Counted from the stretch's first letter, positions 53,977 to 63,710 are shown. The stretch is 64,000 bases of DNA from Natronospirillum operosum (GCF_004768465.1 NZ_SRMF01000001.1:718232-782231); one strand, 5' to 3'. Made by a program: numbers and translations. Notes: generated by a model from the letters alone, not told the origin.

Positions 53977-55082
53977 TGGGCCTTGAACGGCAACAACGTC
54001 TCCGCCTCGGCCATATAGGCATCGATATGAGCCCGCTCCTGCCGCACATGGCGGCGCACCAGTTCATGGAATTCCCGGTGCGCCAGCCAGTGGGCGCTCC
54101 AGGTGGCGACGGGCTCGAAGCCGCGCGGTACCTTGTGCTCGCCCTGCGTGCCGGGGTCGAAACGTTGCAGGCCTTTGGTGATGGCGTACTCGATGCCCTG
54201 ATAATAGCAGACTTCGAAATGCAGACAGTCGATCTCCTCGATACAGCCCCAGTAGCGACCGTACAGCGTCTGCTGATCATGGAAGAACAGGGCGCCGGCA
54301 ATCAGTTCGTCATTGCGGAAGGCCAGGGCGAAGCAGACCGAGTCGGCCAGGTCGGTGACCAGGGCGCGGAAGAAGGTCTGCGTCAGGTAGCCGTGCATGC
54401 CGCGTTTCAGATAGGTGCTGTGGTAGAACGCATAGAAACGCTGCAGCCAGTCGGCCCGCATCTCCGAGCCTTCCACCATGCGGATCTCGATGCCGGCTTC
54501 GGTCACCCGGCGCCGTTCCTTGCGGATGGTCTTGCGGCGGCGCGCGGTCATGCGTTGCAGGAAATCATCGAACGTCCGGTAGGAGCGGTTGTGCCAGTGA
54601 AACTGGCAGCCCTTGCGCAGAATGAATTCCGGCTCGGCAAAGCGGCTGAGCAACGCGGTATCCGGAAACAGCAGGTGCCAGCCGGAGGCATCGTGCTCGG
54701 CGCAGGTGTGGGGCAGGGTGTCTATCCATTCGTCCATGGCAGGCAGGGCTGCTGCGGTGTCGACATCCAGTACTCTGGGGCCCATGGAGGGCGTAAAGGG
54801 GATGGCAGTGACCAGCTTGGGAAAGTAGTTCAGGCCGGCACGCGCATAGGCATCGGCCCAGGCCCAGTCGAATACATATTCGCCATAGGAGTGATACTTG
54901 CGATACAACGGCAGCAGGGCGCCCTGATCATGGCGCTGATGCGCCGGTTCCCAGCCGCTCTGGGTGTTGCAGCAGCCGGTCTGTTCAAGGGCATGCAGAA
55001 AGCGCCGCTGCGCAAAGGGGTTGTCCGGGGCCGGCGCGCCGGGTTTGGGCGGCGGGCATTGATCGATCAGCGTCCAGGTCAT
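53967..55082 (-). CDS. FemAB-like GNAT (DUF482/PF04339)
   Basis: 371 residues from the ATG at 55082 (AGGA upstream). The pattern [58 protein letters not shown] (here given in parts: [22 protein letters not shown]) and [15 protein letters not shown] is characteristic of the PF04339 family of peptidoglycan-related or GNAT acyltransferases. Substrate unknown. The last residues (AQDS) and stop come from the heptad repeat, so the C-terminus may have changed by repeat insertion. Confidence 0.88.
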   Translation of the reverse strand: MTWTLIDQCPPPKPGAPAPDNPFAQRRFLHALEQTGCCNTQSGWEPAHQRHDQGALLPLYRKYHSYGEYVFDWAWADAYARAGLNYFPKLVTAIPFTPSMGPRVLDVDTAAALPAMDEWIDTLPHTCAEHDASGWHLLFPDTALLSRFAEPEFILRKGCQFHWHNRSYRTFDDFLQRMTARRRKTIRKERRRVTEAGIEIRMVEGSEMRADWLQRFYAFYHSTYLKRGMHGYLTQTFFRALVTDLADSVCFALAFRNDELIAGALFFHDQQTLYGRYWGCIEEIDCLHFEVCYYQGIEYAITKGLQRFDPGTQGEHKVPRGFEPVATWSAHWLAHREFHELVRRHVRQERAHIDAYMAEAETLLPFKAQDS

Positions 55083-55252
55083 GTTAGTGTCCTGAAAAAG
55101 GAACAGGGGTCTGACGATGCAAACCGTATGTGCAGCGTTACGCAGTCTGCCGCTCAGCAGTTCAGCGATTCCTGCGGCCTGAACTGGGGCCGGGTTTCGG
55201 CTATACTGCCGGAGTCGCATTGTCCTGAATCAAGGAGGCTTCTGTCGAGCCC

Positions 55253-55696
55253 ATGTTCGAACTGGATTATAGATTGCAATCTGACTGTGTCTGGGTGGGC
55301 GACTTCATGCTCAGCCGCGTGTTGCTGATGAAGGATGCCAATTATCCCTGGGTGATCATGGTGCCCAAGCGTGAAGGTGTGTCCGAAATATATCAGTTGG
55401 ACACGGACGATCAGGAGCAGTTGATCTGGGAGTCTTCGTTTGTTGCCAGCGCTATGGCCGAGGAATTCGGGGCTGACAAGATGAATGTGGCGGCCCTGGG
55501 CAATGTCGTCAAGCAGTTGCATGTGCACCATGTCGTGCGTCGCCGGGATGATCCGGCCTGGCCCAACCCGGTATGGGGCCGGGTGCCGGCGCGGCTCTAT
55601 ACCAATGCCCAGTTGCGTGATCGGGTGCTGCGTCTGCAGCGGTGTTTCACCACCAGCACCTTCAAGCCCAATGAAGACGTGCAGGCCAGTTGCTGA
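55253..55696 (+). CDS. HIT-family hydrolase
   Basis: 147 residues. The HIT triad is in KQLHVHHVVRR (His-x-His-x-His region reading HVHHV), with LLMKDANYPWVIMVPKREGV in the N-terminal half. Members hydrolyse nucleotide conjugates such as Ap4A. AAGGAGG lies 14 nt before the ATG, longer than usual, and a TATACT -10 precedes it. Divergent from the FemAB-like gene. Confidence 0.9.
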   Translation: MFELDYRLQSDCVWVGDFMLSRVLLMKDANYPWVIMVPKREGVSEIYQLDTDDQEQLIWESSFVASAMAEEFGADKMNVAALGNVVKQLHVHHVVRRRDDPAWPNPVWGRVPARLYTNAQLRDRVLRLQRCFTTSTFKPNEDVQASC

Positions 55697-55710
55697 GGTA
55701 ACTCCTGATT

Positions 55711-57252
55711 TCAGCGCCTGGCGTTGGTCGCGGCAACCGCCGGCAGAACTTCAGTCTGCTGTGTCAGCACCGCATGGAACTCCGCCAGCGGCATGGGCTC
55801 GCCCATCAGGAAACCCTGCAGGAAGTCGCACTGGTGAGCAGCCAGCCAGTCGCGCTGGGCGCTGTTTTCCACCCCTTCGGACACCAGTTGCAGTGACAGG
55901 CCTTCAGCCAGGCCCATGATGGCCTGCACCATGGAACAGACATCCTGGTCGTTGGGCAGATCTGCAATGAAGGAGCGGTCAATCTTGAGCTTGTGGAAGG
56001 GCAGATACTTGAGTCGGGCCAGGGAGGAGTAGCCGGTGCCGAAGTCATCAATGGACAGCTGAATGCCCATCTCCGCCAGCCGCTGCAGATTGGTGGCCAC
56101 GGCAAAGGTGTCACCCGTGGTGGCTTCCTCGGTCACCTCTATGCCAATGTCCTCTCCGCGCACGTCATAGCGGCTCAGCAGGTCCTGCAGTTGCTGCGGA
56201 TAACGGCTGTCGCAAAGCTGCTGGCCGCACAGGTTGATGGCCACCCGGCAGGTCAGCCCGCGGCTGCGCAGAGAGCGCAGATCCCGACAGACCTGTTCCA
56301 CCACATAGTAGTCCACATCCACCATCAGGCCGGCGCGCAGGGCCATGGGCAGAAACTCGCCCGGTTGCAGCAGACCGCGTTCCGGATGCTGCCAGCGCAC
56401 CAGGGCCTCGGCGCTCTGCAGACTGCCATCAGCGGCGAATATGGGCTGATAGTGGACAACCAGCTCCCGGTGATCGAGCGCCTTGGTCAGTTCACTTTCC
56501 AGCAGCAGGCGCTGAGCACGCTGGCGCTGCAATGCCGGGGTGAAAATGACCGACTGATTGCCGCCATGCGTCTTGGCTTCCAGCATCGAGGCTTCTGCTT
56601 CCTGCAGCAACTGGGCCGCCTCCTGGGTGTCATACTGCGAAATGCCGATGCTGGCGGTCATCATGATGCGCTGGCCGCCGATGTGCAGCGGGCGTCGCAG
56701 CGCCTGCCGGATGCCGTCGATACGCTGCATGGCACCGGCGTTGTGGGCGCTGGGATGTACGAGTATGAGAGCGAACTCGTCCTTGCTGAGTCGGGCCGTC
56801 ATTTCCCGGGGCTGATCGGCGAGTGTCTGCAGGCGCGACGCGAGGGTACCGATTATCTGATCGGTCTGCTCCGAGCCCAGGGCATCGGTCACCGACTTGA
56901 AGCGATCGATATCTATCCACAGCATGAATACCGCATGGCCCTGCGGCGGAGCCTGCAGCAAAGCTTCCAGATGGCTGCGCATGGCCTGCTGGTTGGGCAG
57001 GCCGCTGATGTCGTCATGCTGGGTCAGAAATTCGAGACGGGCGCGGTCCAGCAGCGCATCGGAATGCACATTGACCAGCGAGACGGCTTCCGCCACACAG
57101 GCTACCTTGGCGCGTTCGAGTCCGAGTTCCTGCGCACAGAAGTTGATCAACCTGTTGAGCTTGTCGTCACTGCACAGAGGCTGAAAGTCCTCGCCATGCA
57201 GAAGCTGCAGGAGTTGCTGGTGAAAGGCTGTGTACTGCTCGCCTTGCTGCAT
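55711..57252 (-). CDS. GGDEF-EAL protein, probable c-di-GMP phosphodiesterase
   Basis: 513 residues, no membrane helix. Short N-terminal region (1-75) of unknown fold, GGDEF domain at about 80-240 with the active site changed to SKDEF (ARLSKDEFALI), so probably no synthase activity. EAL domain at about 250-505 with SAEALVRWQ, VAINLCGQQL, EVTEEATTG, SIDDFGTGYSS, KIDRSF and SEGVEN; the phosphodiesterase residues look complete. Divergent from tyrR. Cytosolic location is inferred from absence of hydrophobic segments. Confidence 0.9.
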   Translation of the reverse strand: MQQGEQYTAFHQQLLQLLHGEDFQPLCSDDKLNRLINFCAQELGLERAKVACVAEAVSLVNVHSDALLDRARLEFLTQHDDISGLPNQQAMRSHLEALLQAPPQGHAVFMLWIDIDRFKSVTDALGSEQTDQIIGTLASRLQTLADQPREMTARLSKDEFALILVHPSAHNAGAMQRIDGIRQALRRPLHIGGQRIMMTASIGISQYDTQEAAQLLQEAEASMLEAKTHGGNQSVIFTPALQRQRAQRLLLESELTKALDHRELVVHYQPIFAADGSLQSAEALVRWQHPERGLLQPGEFLPMALRAGLMVDVDYYVVEQVCRDLRSLRSRGLTCRVAINLCGQQLCDSRYPQQLQDLLSRYDVRGEDIGIEVTEEATTGDTFAVATNLQRLAEMGIQLSIDDFGTGYSSLARLKYLPFHKLKIDRSFIADLPNDQDVCSMVQAIMGLAEGLSLQLVSEGVENSAQRDWLAAHQCDFLQGFLMGEPMPLAEFHAVLTQQTEVLPAVAATNARR

Positions 57253-57481
57253 GACAGGGGGAAGCTTTGGCTACTGAGGCGGGAATCATCGCATTACAGA
57301 TACCACAATGTCCACCCGTGACACCTGCGGCAGGGTTGCCTTGGGCCAGTCTGATCGGGCAGGGCCAGCCGAAACGCCCGCAGCATCTGGCTGTCGCAGC
57401 ATTGAAACTGTATTTTCTTTTTGCGACTCCGTGTGCCGTACAGATATATTTCCCGCCGATAAACTTGAGGTTTCCTGCTGC

Positions 57482-57503
57482 CTTGTAAATAATGCTTTAC
57501 AAG
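57482..57503 (+). promoter_or_regulatory. TyrR box upstream of tyrR
   Basis: Perfect TGTAAA-N6-TTTACA (57484-57489, 57496-57501), extended to 8-bp arms CTTGTAAA and TTTACAAG with no mismatch. This is the strong TyrR-box consensus. It ends 28 bp before the tyrR start codon at 57531 and suggests autoregulation by the gene that follows. Confidence 0.85.
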
Positions 57504-57530
57504 CTGGCAGACAACTACCACAAGGCCATC

Positions 57531-59081
57531 ATGCGCATAAGAATTCAATGTGAAAACAGGCTGGGCATCGCTCAGGAAGTGCTGGGTATTCTGGTCAGTC
57601 ACGAAATCGACCTCAAGGGTATCGAGACCGACACGGATGCCTACGGGGAGATTTTCCTCAGTATTCCGACGCTGGAGTTCGAAACCTTTCAGCAGATCAT
57701 GCCCGAGCTGCGGCATATTCAGGGGGTGCATGATGTCAGTACGGTGGCCTTCATGCCCATGGAGCGGGAAAAGGAAGAGCTCAATGTGCTGCTGGCAACC
57801 CTGCCGGAGCCGGTGATCAGTGTCGACACCACAGGCCGGATACTGGTCAGCAACAAGGCAGCTCAGGCCATTCTGCATCTGGATGCAGACGAATTGCGCG
57901 GCCGCGGTCTGCGCAAGTTTCTGCGTGGCTTCAATCTCGGCCACTGGTTGAAGGAATCCAGGCACAGCCATCAGAGTGCCTTCGTGCAGATGTCGCGTCA
58001 GGCCTTTCTGATGGATGTCTATCCGATCTATATCGCGGATGACCAGGGCCAGCCCCAGTTTGCGGGGGCCGTACTGACCTTCAAGTCACCCATGAAGCTG
58101 GGGCGTCAGATCGAAGCCTACAGTCAGACCCAGAGTGAACTGTCGGCCATGGTGGCCGAAAGCCGGGTGATGCGTGAGCAGATGCGGCAGGCTCGCCGTA
58201 TGGCAGTGCTGGACGCCCCCATTCTGATTACCGGAGAGACAGGCACCGGCAAGGACCTGCTGGCGCGCGCCTGTCACAACTACAGTCTGCGCAGAGACAA
58301 GCCCTTTGCAGTGCTGAACTGTGCGTCCTTGCCTGAAAATGCGGCCGAAACCGAACTGTTTGGGGTGGCAGATGGCGCCCTGCCCGGGGTGTCGGCACAG
58401 GAAGGTATCTTCTCGCGCTACAACGGCGGCACTGTCTTTCTGGACGAGGTCAGCGCGTTGCCCGCCAGCGTCCAGGCCAAGTTTCTGCGTCTGTTGCATG
58501 AAGGCCGCTTTCGCAAGCTGGGGGGTGAGCAGGAGCTGGAAGTCGATATCCGCATTATCTGCTCGTCACAGCAGGACTTGCAGCAGAAGGTCAACGATGG
58601 CGAGTTCCGGCAGGATCTGTTCTATCGCATCAATGTGCTGAGTATTCATCTGCCGCCGCTGCGCGAGCGGCGGGCCGATATCGAACCGCTGGCACGCCAT
58701 TTCGTGCAGCGTCTGGCGGAGACCAGCCGGCGCTTTGTGTCGCTCAGTGACGAAGCGGTGCGGCTGCTGAAACAGCAGACCTGGCCGGGCAATGTGCGTG
58801 AGCTGGAGAATACGCTGTATCGGGCGGTGTCACTGGTGGATGGTGATGAAATTCTGCCCGCCCATCTGGGCCTGCCCAGTGTGGATGACACCCTGGCGGT
58901 GCAGGTCAGCGAGTTCACCGGCACGCTGGAACAGTCGGTAAAGGAGTTCGAGTCCCGCCTGCTGAAGGCCCTGTATCCTGCCCACCCCAGTTCCCGGCAG
59001 TTGGGCAAGCGCCTGGGGCTGTCCCATACGGCCGTGGCCAACAAGCTGCGCGAGTACAATATCGGGCGTCGTCGGGCGTAG
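57531..59081 (+). CDS. tyrR: TyrR/PhhR aromatic amino acid regulator
   Basis: 516 residues, close to E. coli TyrR (513). N-terminal ACT domain (MRIRIQCENRLGIAQEVL, 1-75), PAS domain at about 80-190, AAA+ domain with Walker A GETGTGKD (235-242) and GTVFLDEVSALP as Walker B. The GAFTGA loop of sigma-54 activators is absent (LFGVADGALPGVSAQ), as in TyrR, which works with sigma-70 RNA polymerase. C-terminal HTH: RQLGKRLGLSHTAVANKLREY. Start at 57531, not the upstream ATG at 57492 that lies inside the TyrR box. Confidence 0.93.
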   Translation: MRIRIQCENRLGIAQEVLGILVSHEIDLKGIETDTDAYGEIFLSIPTLEFETFQQIMPELRHIQGVHDVSTVAFMPMEREKEELNVLLATLPEPVISVDTTGRILVSNKAAQAILHLDADELRGRGLRKFLRGFNLGHWLKESRHSHQSAFVQMSRQAFLMDVYPIYIADDQGQPQFAGAVLTFKSPMKLGRQIEAYSQTQSELSAMVAESRVMREQMRQARRMAVLDAPILITGETGTGKDLLARACHNYSLRRDKPFAVLNCASLPENAAETELFGVADGALPGVSAQEGIFSRYNGGTVFLDEVSALPASVQAKFLRLLHEGRFRKLGGEQELEVDIRIICSSQQDLQQKVNDGEFRQDLFYRINVLSIHLPPLRERRADIEPLARHFVQRLAETSRRFVSLSDEAVRLLKQQTWPGNVRELENTLYRAVSLVDGDEILPAHLGLPSVDDTLAVQVSEFTGTLEQSVKEFESRLLKALYPAHPSSRQLGKRLGLSHTAVANKLREYNIGRRRA

Positions 59082-59120
59082 ATACGGTGGGGTTGTGCCA
59101 GTGGTATGCCGCCGTGGTCG

Positions 59121-59213
59121 GGGCACCAGGTGCTCAGACACGCAAAATACGTCATCCCTGACAGCTCGACTCCGCACATCCCTGTGCGGAGACGGTCTGA
59201 GCACCTGGTGCCC
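59121..59213. repeat. Large palindromic element
   Basis: Outer perfect 19-bp arms: 59121-59139 and 59195-59213 (GGGCACCAGGTGCTCAGAC and its complement), enclosing a second hairpin with 9-bp arms CTCCGCACA/TGTGCGGAG (59170-59178, 59183-59191) and a 4-nt loop. No poly-T follows. It lies between tyrR (stop 59081) and the convergent trmJ stop (59251). It may be a bidirectional terminator or a dispersed palindromic repeat. Confidence 0.85.
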
Positions 59214-59250
59214 ACTCCCGGCGGCCTCACCATCACAGCCATTTGGTTGG

Positions 59251-59997
59251 TCAGCGGCGCGGATCCAGCGACTTGAGCGCCCCGAACAGGGTGTTGAGTT
59301 CCTTGCGCGTGGGGCGCGCGCGCTTGAACAGGGTGCGCAGTCGTTCCATGGTGCGGCCGGGCTGCTGGGCGGGGATGAACCCCGACTCGAGCAGGCTGTG
59401 TTCGAGATGGCTGTAGAAATGCTCCAGCGTGGCGTGGTCCGGGTAGTCGGCGCCGCCTTCCTGCAGGTCCGGCGCGGCGCTTTGACGGGCCAGGAAGCTC
59501 TGGTACAGCTCGTAGCAGATCACCTGAATGGCCTGGGCAATATTCAGCACCGGATGGTCGGGGTGTGACGGGATCATCATGTGGCCATGACACTGCATGA
59601 TGTCTTCGTTGTGCAGTCCCATGCGCTCGCGACCGAACACAATGGCCACCGGGTGCTGCGTGGCTTCGCTGATGATGTCCGGCGCCCAGGCTGCAGGTGT
59701 GCCCTGCGGCAGCTGGAATTCCCGCCCCCTGGCCGAGGTGCCGATGACCCAGCCGCAATCGGCGATGGCTTCGGCCAGACTGTCGACCACCACCGCGCGC
59801 TGCAGAATGTCCTCTGCGGTGCCAGCCCTTGCGGTGGCGTCCGCGTCGGGAAAGCGGCGTGGGCGCACCAGGGTCAGTTCATGCAGTCCCATGTTCTTCA
59901 TGGCCCGGGCGGCAGCACCGATATTGCCCGGGTGAAAGGTCTGCACCAGAACGATACGGACATGGTCGATACGCGGGGCGCCGGTCGGTTCGGTCAT
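59251..59997 (-). CDS. trmJ: tRNA (cytidine/uridine-2'-O-)-methyltransferase TrmJ
   Basis: 248 residues. SPOUT fold: IRIVLVQTFHPGNIGAAARA and MKNMGLHELTLV at the N-terminus, a knot with VAIVFGRERMGLHNEDI and SHPDHPVLNIAQAIQVICYE. Methylates nucleotide 32 in the tRNA anticodon loop. Stop 2 bp from the CorB-like gene, so both belong to one minus-strand unit. Confidence 0.95.
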   Translation of the reverse strand: MTEPTGAPRIDHVRIVLVQTFHPGNIGAAARAMKNMGLHELTLVRPRRFPDADATARAGTAEDILQRAVVVDSLAEAIADCGWVIGTSARGREFQLPQGTPAAWAPDIISEATQHPVAIVFGRERMGLHNEDIMQCHGHMMIPSHPDHPVLNIAQAIQVICYELYQSFLARQSAAPDLQEGGADYPDHATLEHFYSHLEHSLLESGFIPAQQPGRTMERLRTLFKRARPTRKELNTLFGALKSLDPRR

Positions 59998-59999
59998 GC

Positions 60000-61262
60000 T
60001 CAGAGTTCACGCAGTTTGGCTGCAGTGATGGTGTTGTTGCTGACTTGCAGAATCTCGACCTGGTAACCCTCAATGCGCAGGCTCATGTTGGCGTCGGGAA
60101 TGTCTTCCAGTTGCTCGATAACCAGTCCGGACAGTGTCTTGGCGCCGTCGGCCGGCAATGACCAGTCCAGGATGCGGTTGATATCCCGAATGCTGGCCGC
60201 GCCGTCAATCAGGTAGGAACCATCACTCTGCGGATGGATGTCCTTGTTGTTGTCCGCCACATCCGTGGTGAACTCGCCGACAATCTCTTCCAGAATATCA
60301 TCCAGCGTGACCAGGCCCTGCACGTCGCCATACTCATCCACCACCAGGCCGATGCGGATCTTCTTGCGCTGGAAGTTGACCAGTTGAGTCTGCAGTGGCG
60401 TGGTTTCGGGGACAAAGTAGGGCGCGGTGGCCTTGCGCGACAGCATGACCTTGGTGGGCTGGTCCGAGGTCAGGAATTCGGCGGCATCCCGAATATGCAG
60501 GAAACCGATGACGCGGTCCAGATCGCCCTTGTAGATGGGCAGCCGCGTATAGGGGGTGTTGTTCAACTGGCTGCGGATGTCCTCGACCTTGTCATCCAGA
60601 TTGATACCTGCCAGTTCGTTACGCGGGATCATGATGTCTTCGACCGAGACGTTGTCCAGATCCAGAATGCCCAGCAGCATGTTCTGCCGCTTGGCGGCCA
60701 GGCTGCTGCCGGAGGCGCTCACCATGGTGCGCAGTTCGTCGGCATTCAGGGCTTCGTGATTCTGCGGTGTGACACGGACCTTGAACAGCCACATGATGCC
60801 GCGCGACACACTGTTGACGAAGACGACGGCCGGATAAAGCACGACCAGCAACGGGCGTAGAATCCACGACGCGGGGTAGGCAATACCCTCGGGGTGCTTC
60901 TGGGCCATGGTTTTCGGTGTCACTTCGGCGAAAATCAGCACGATCAGCGTCAACATGCCGGTGGCAAAGGTAATGGCCAGGTTGGGGTTTTCCGGATAGA
61001 GGCGAATGGCAATCACGGTGGTGAGCGCACTGGCCGCGATATTGACCAGGTTGTTGCCGATCAGAATGACGCCAATCAGTCGTTCCGGCATCTCCAGCAG
61101 CATGCGCACACGTACCGCTGAACGGTGACCACTGTCCGCACGATGCTTGAGACGATAGCGATTGATCGCCATCATGCCGGTTTCGGAACTGGAAAAAAAC
61201 GCGGAGAGAACCAGCAGCCCCGCCAGAGCGGCGAACAGCAGGCCTATGGGAACCTCGTTCAA
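60000..61262 (-). CDS. CNNM/CorC-type transporter, CorB (YfjD)-like
   Basis: 420 residues from TTG 61262, giving LNEVPIG before the first helix; other frames upstream lack an ATG. Three to four membrane helices of the CNNM/DUF21 domain (about 5-150), two CBS domains (DIMIPRNELAGI and the EYGDVQGLVTLDDILEEIVGE block) and a CorC/HlyC C-terminal domain (YLIDGAASIRDINRILDW). Implicated in Mg2+/Co2+ efflux or uptake. The order corB-ypjD-ffh is as in E. coli. The exact start is not certain. Confidence 0.88.
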   Translation of the reverse strand: MNEVPIGLLFAALAGLLVLSAFFSSSETGMMAINRYRLKHRADSGHRSAVRVRMLLEMPERLIGVILIGNNLVNIAASALTTVIAIRLYPENPNLAITFATGMLTLIVLIFAEVTPKTMAQKHPEGIAYPASWILRPLLVVLYPAVVFVNSVSRGIMWLFKVRVTPQNHEALNADELRTMVSASGSSLAAKRQNMLLGILDLDNVSVEDIMIPRNELAGINLDDKVEDIRSQLNNTPYTRLPIYKGDLDRVIGFLHIRDAAEFLTSDQPTKVMLSRKATAPYFVPETTPLQTQLVNFQRKKIRIGLVVDEYGDVQGLVTLDDILEEIVGEFTTDVADNNKDIHPQSDGSYLIDGAASIRDINRILDWSLPADGAKTLSGLVIEQLEDIPDANMSLRIEGYQVEILQVSNNTITAAKLREL

Positions 61263-61368
61263 GAGTGTGTCTGTCCCTGGGTCACAGTCATAGAGCCGTT
61301 GTAAATCCGCGCCTGACAAAAGTCAAGGCAAGCACCGATAACAGCGGGTTTATTCTGGTACAGATTCA

Positions 61369-62160
61369 TCAGACTCCGTTCCCCAGAATGAATTCGAGTA
61401 CCACTTTGGGCCCGATGAAACCGAGCGACAGCAGAAAGTAGCCGGCCAGCAGGCCGCGCAGTGTCATGACGGCCCGCCAGCCCCAGACATGGTGGCCGAT
61501 AAAGAGGCCGGCAAAGAGGCCCCAGGCCAGGGCGGTCAACAGGGTCTTGTGGGCCACCTGCTGGCCGAGAAAGGATTCCAGGGCCACATAGCCGATGATC
61601 ATGGCCAGCGTCAGCAGGATAAAGGCCACCCAGGCCAGCTTGAACTGGGTACGCTCCATGCTCTGCAGCGGCGGCAGGCGCTTGACCAGCGTCGACAGAT
61701 GGTGGTGCTTGAGCGCCCGCTCCTGCGCCTTGACCACCAGTGCATAGACCAGAGTAACCGTGAACATGGCGTAGGCCAGCAGGGCGAACAGCACATGGAC
61801 GGTAAGGCTGAACGACAGGCTGCGTATCTCGTACTGGCCGCTGACCGCCACGCCGAGCACCGCCGTTGCCGCACAGACCGGCAGCAGCCAGGCGCCCAGA
61901 TTGACCGCACCGCGCTGCAACTGATTGAACAGCACCAGTACGGCCAGAATCAGCCCCAGTACCGACAATACCTTGAACAGCCCCAGATCCAGGCCGCCGG
62001 ACTGCCACACGGCCTGCTGCAGACCCAGAGTATGGCTGACGACCGCTGCGGCCAGCAGCAGATGCAACAGCCAGGGCGGGGCCGGAAAGCGCTCCCGCAG
62101 CCAGAACAGCAGGCTGACCAGCAGGTACAGGATGGCGGCTAGAACAGACAACTCGAACAC
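61369..62160 (-). CDS. ypjD: YpjD-like inner-membrane protein (CcsA/cytochrome assembly family)
   Basis: 263 residues, eight membrane helices. Has the CcsA-like pattern FSLTVHVLFALLAYAMFTVTL and the HHVWGWRAVMTLRG block with conserved His/Trp. E. coli YpjD occurs at the same place between corB and ffh. It may bind heme in cytochrome assembly; function unproved. Divergent from ffh. Confidence 0.88.
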   Translation of the reverse strand: MFELSVLAAILYLLVSLLFWLRERFPAPPWLLHLLLAAAVVSHTLGLQQAVWQSGGLDLGLFKVLSVLGLILAVLVLFNQLQRGAVNLGAWLLPVCAATAVLGVAVSGQYEIRSLSFSLTVHVLFALLAYAMFTVTLVYALVVKAQERALKHHHLSTLVKRLPPLQSMERTQFKLAWVAFILLTLAMIIGYVALESFLGQQVAHKTLLTALAWGLFAGLFIGHHVWGWRAVMTLRGLLAGYFLLSLGFIGPKVVLEFILGNGV

Positions 62161-62183
62161 TCCCTATGCTTGTTCAATGCAAA

Positions 62184-62201
62184 GACCGGCAGACGCCGGT
62201 C
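62184..62201 (+). other. Perfect hairpin in the ffh leader
   Basis: GACCGGC / GCCGGTC (62184-62190 and 62195-62201) with an AGAC loop, 71 bp before ffh in the 112-bp gap to divergent ypjD. No T run on either strand. Possibly part of the ffh mRNA leader or a protein site. Confidence 0.5.
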
Positions 62202-62272
62202 CCTGTTGGTAGATGGACGCAGTGCAGATCAGTATACTGCACGGCCTGAATCAGGTGAACGTTGGATCAAGC

Positions 62273-63667
62273 ATGTTCGGTACGTTGACAGACCGCCTCG
62301 GCGCCTCGCTGAAGAAAATCTCCGGCCAGGCGAAGCTGACGGAAGACAATATCAAAGACACGTTGCGGGAAGTCCGCATGGCGCTGCTGGAAGCCGACGT
62401 GGCCCTGCCGGTTGTCAAGGACTTCATCAGCGGTGTGCGTGAGAAAGCACTGGGCACTGAAGTCTCGCAGGCTCTGAATCCCGGTCAGGCCTTCCTGAAA
62501 GTGGTCCAGCAGGAGCTGGAGCGGGTCATGGGAGAGGCCAACGAAGGCCTCAGCCTGAATGTTCAGCCGCCCGCCGTGATCCTGATGGCGGGCCTGCAGG
62601 GTGCCGGTAAAACCACTTCCGTGGGCAAACTGGCGCGTTTTCTGCGTGAGCGGGAAAACAAGAAAGTCGCCGTGGTCAGTGCCGATGTGTACCGGCCGGC
62701 TGCCATCGGTCAGTTGGAAACTCTGGCCGGGCAGGTCGGTGTCGAGTTCATTCCTGCTGATCCAAAAAAGAAACCCGAAGCCATCGTCAAGGCCGCCCTG
62801 GCCCATGCGAAGAAGGGTTTCTTTGATGTCCTGATCATCGATACGGCCGGTCGTCTGGCCGTCGATGAAGACATGATGCGGGAGATTCGGGCCCTGCACA
62901 AGATCGCCAACCCGGCCGAAACCCTGTTTGTGGTCGATGCCATGACCGGCCAGGATGCGGCCAACACGGCCCAGGCCTTCAACGAGGCACTGCCGCTGAC
63001 CGGTGTGATCCTGACCAAGGCGGATGGTGATGCCCGGGGCGGGGCGGCGCTGTCCGTGCGTCATATCACCGGCAAGCCGATCAAGTTCATGGGCATGGGC
63101 GAAAAGCTGGATGCGCTCGAGCCTTTCCATCCGGACCGGGTGGCTTCGCGCATCCTGGACATGGGCGATGTGCTGTCGCTGATCGAGGAAGTCGAGCGCA
63201 AGGTCGATCGCAAGAAAACCGAGAAGCTGGCGCGCAAGATCAAGAAGGGAAAGAGCTTTGACCTGGAAGATTTCCGCGATCAGTTGCAGCAGATGAACAA
63301 CCTGGGTGGCATGGCCGGGCTGATGGACAAGATGCCGGGCATGGGCCAGATGAAGGAAATGGCAGCCTCTCAGGTGAACAACAAGATGTTCAACCAGATG
63401 GAAGCCATCATCAACTCGATGACGGTGCTGGAGCGCCGCTACCCCGACCGCATCAATGGCTCGCGCAAGCGTCGCATTGCCGCCGGTTCCGGTACCCAGA
63501 TTCAGGACGTCAACCGCCTGCTGAAACAGCACAAGCAGATGCAGAAGATGATGAAGAAGGTGGGCAAGAAAGGCGGCATGCAGAAGATGATGCGCGGCAT
63601 GGAAGGCATGATGGGCGGTGGCGGCGGTATGCCCCCCGGTGGCGGCATGCCACCGTTTGGGCGCTAG
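62273..63667 (+). CDS. ffh: Signal recognition particle protein Ffh
   Basis: 464 residues from the ATG at 62273. N domain, then the G domain with GLQGAGKTT (107-115), DVYRPAAIGQL, DTAGR and TKADGDARGG motifs, and the Met-rich M domain (DKMPGMGQMKEM) ending with a Met/Gly-rich tail. With 4.5S RNA it brings nascent membrane proteins to FtsY. No 4.5S RNA gene is in the window. Confidence 0.97.
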   Translation: MFGTLTDRLGASLKKISGQAKLTEDNIKDTLREVRMALLEADVALPVVKDFISGVREKALGTEVSQALNPGQAFLKVVQQELERVMGEANEGLSLNVQPPAVILMAGLQGAGKTTSVGKLARFLRERENKKVAVVSADVYRPAAIGQLETLAGQVGVEFIPADPKKKPEAIVKAALAHAKKGFFDVLIIDTAGRLAVDEDMMREIRALHKIANPAETLFVVDAMTGQDAANTAQAFNEALPLTGVILTKADGDARGGAALSVRHITGKPIKFMGMGEKLDALEPFHPDRVASRILDMGDVLSLIEEVERKVDRKKTEKLARKIKKGKSFDLEDFRDQLQQMNNLGGMAGLMDKMPGMGQMKEMAASQVNNKMFNQMEAIINSMTVLERRYPDRINGSRKRRIAAGSGTQIQDVNRLLKQHKQMQKMMKKVGKKGGMQKMMRGMEGMMGGGGGMPPGGGMPPFGR

Positions 63668-63710
63668 AGCGTCACCCGGCAGGCGACTCAATCAACGCCT
63701 CCCAACCCTT

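Noticed and set aside
59121..59213. Inverted repeats considered as insertion-sequence ends
   Set aside because: Only 55 bp lie between the arms, with no transposase and no target duplication seen.
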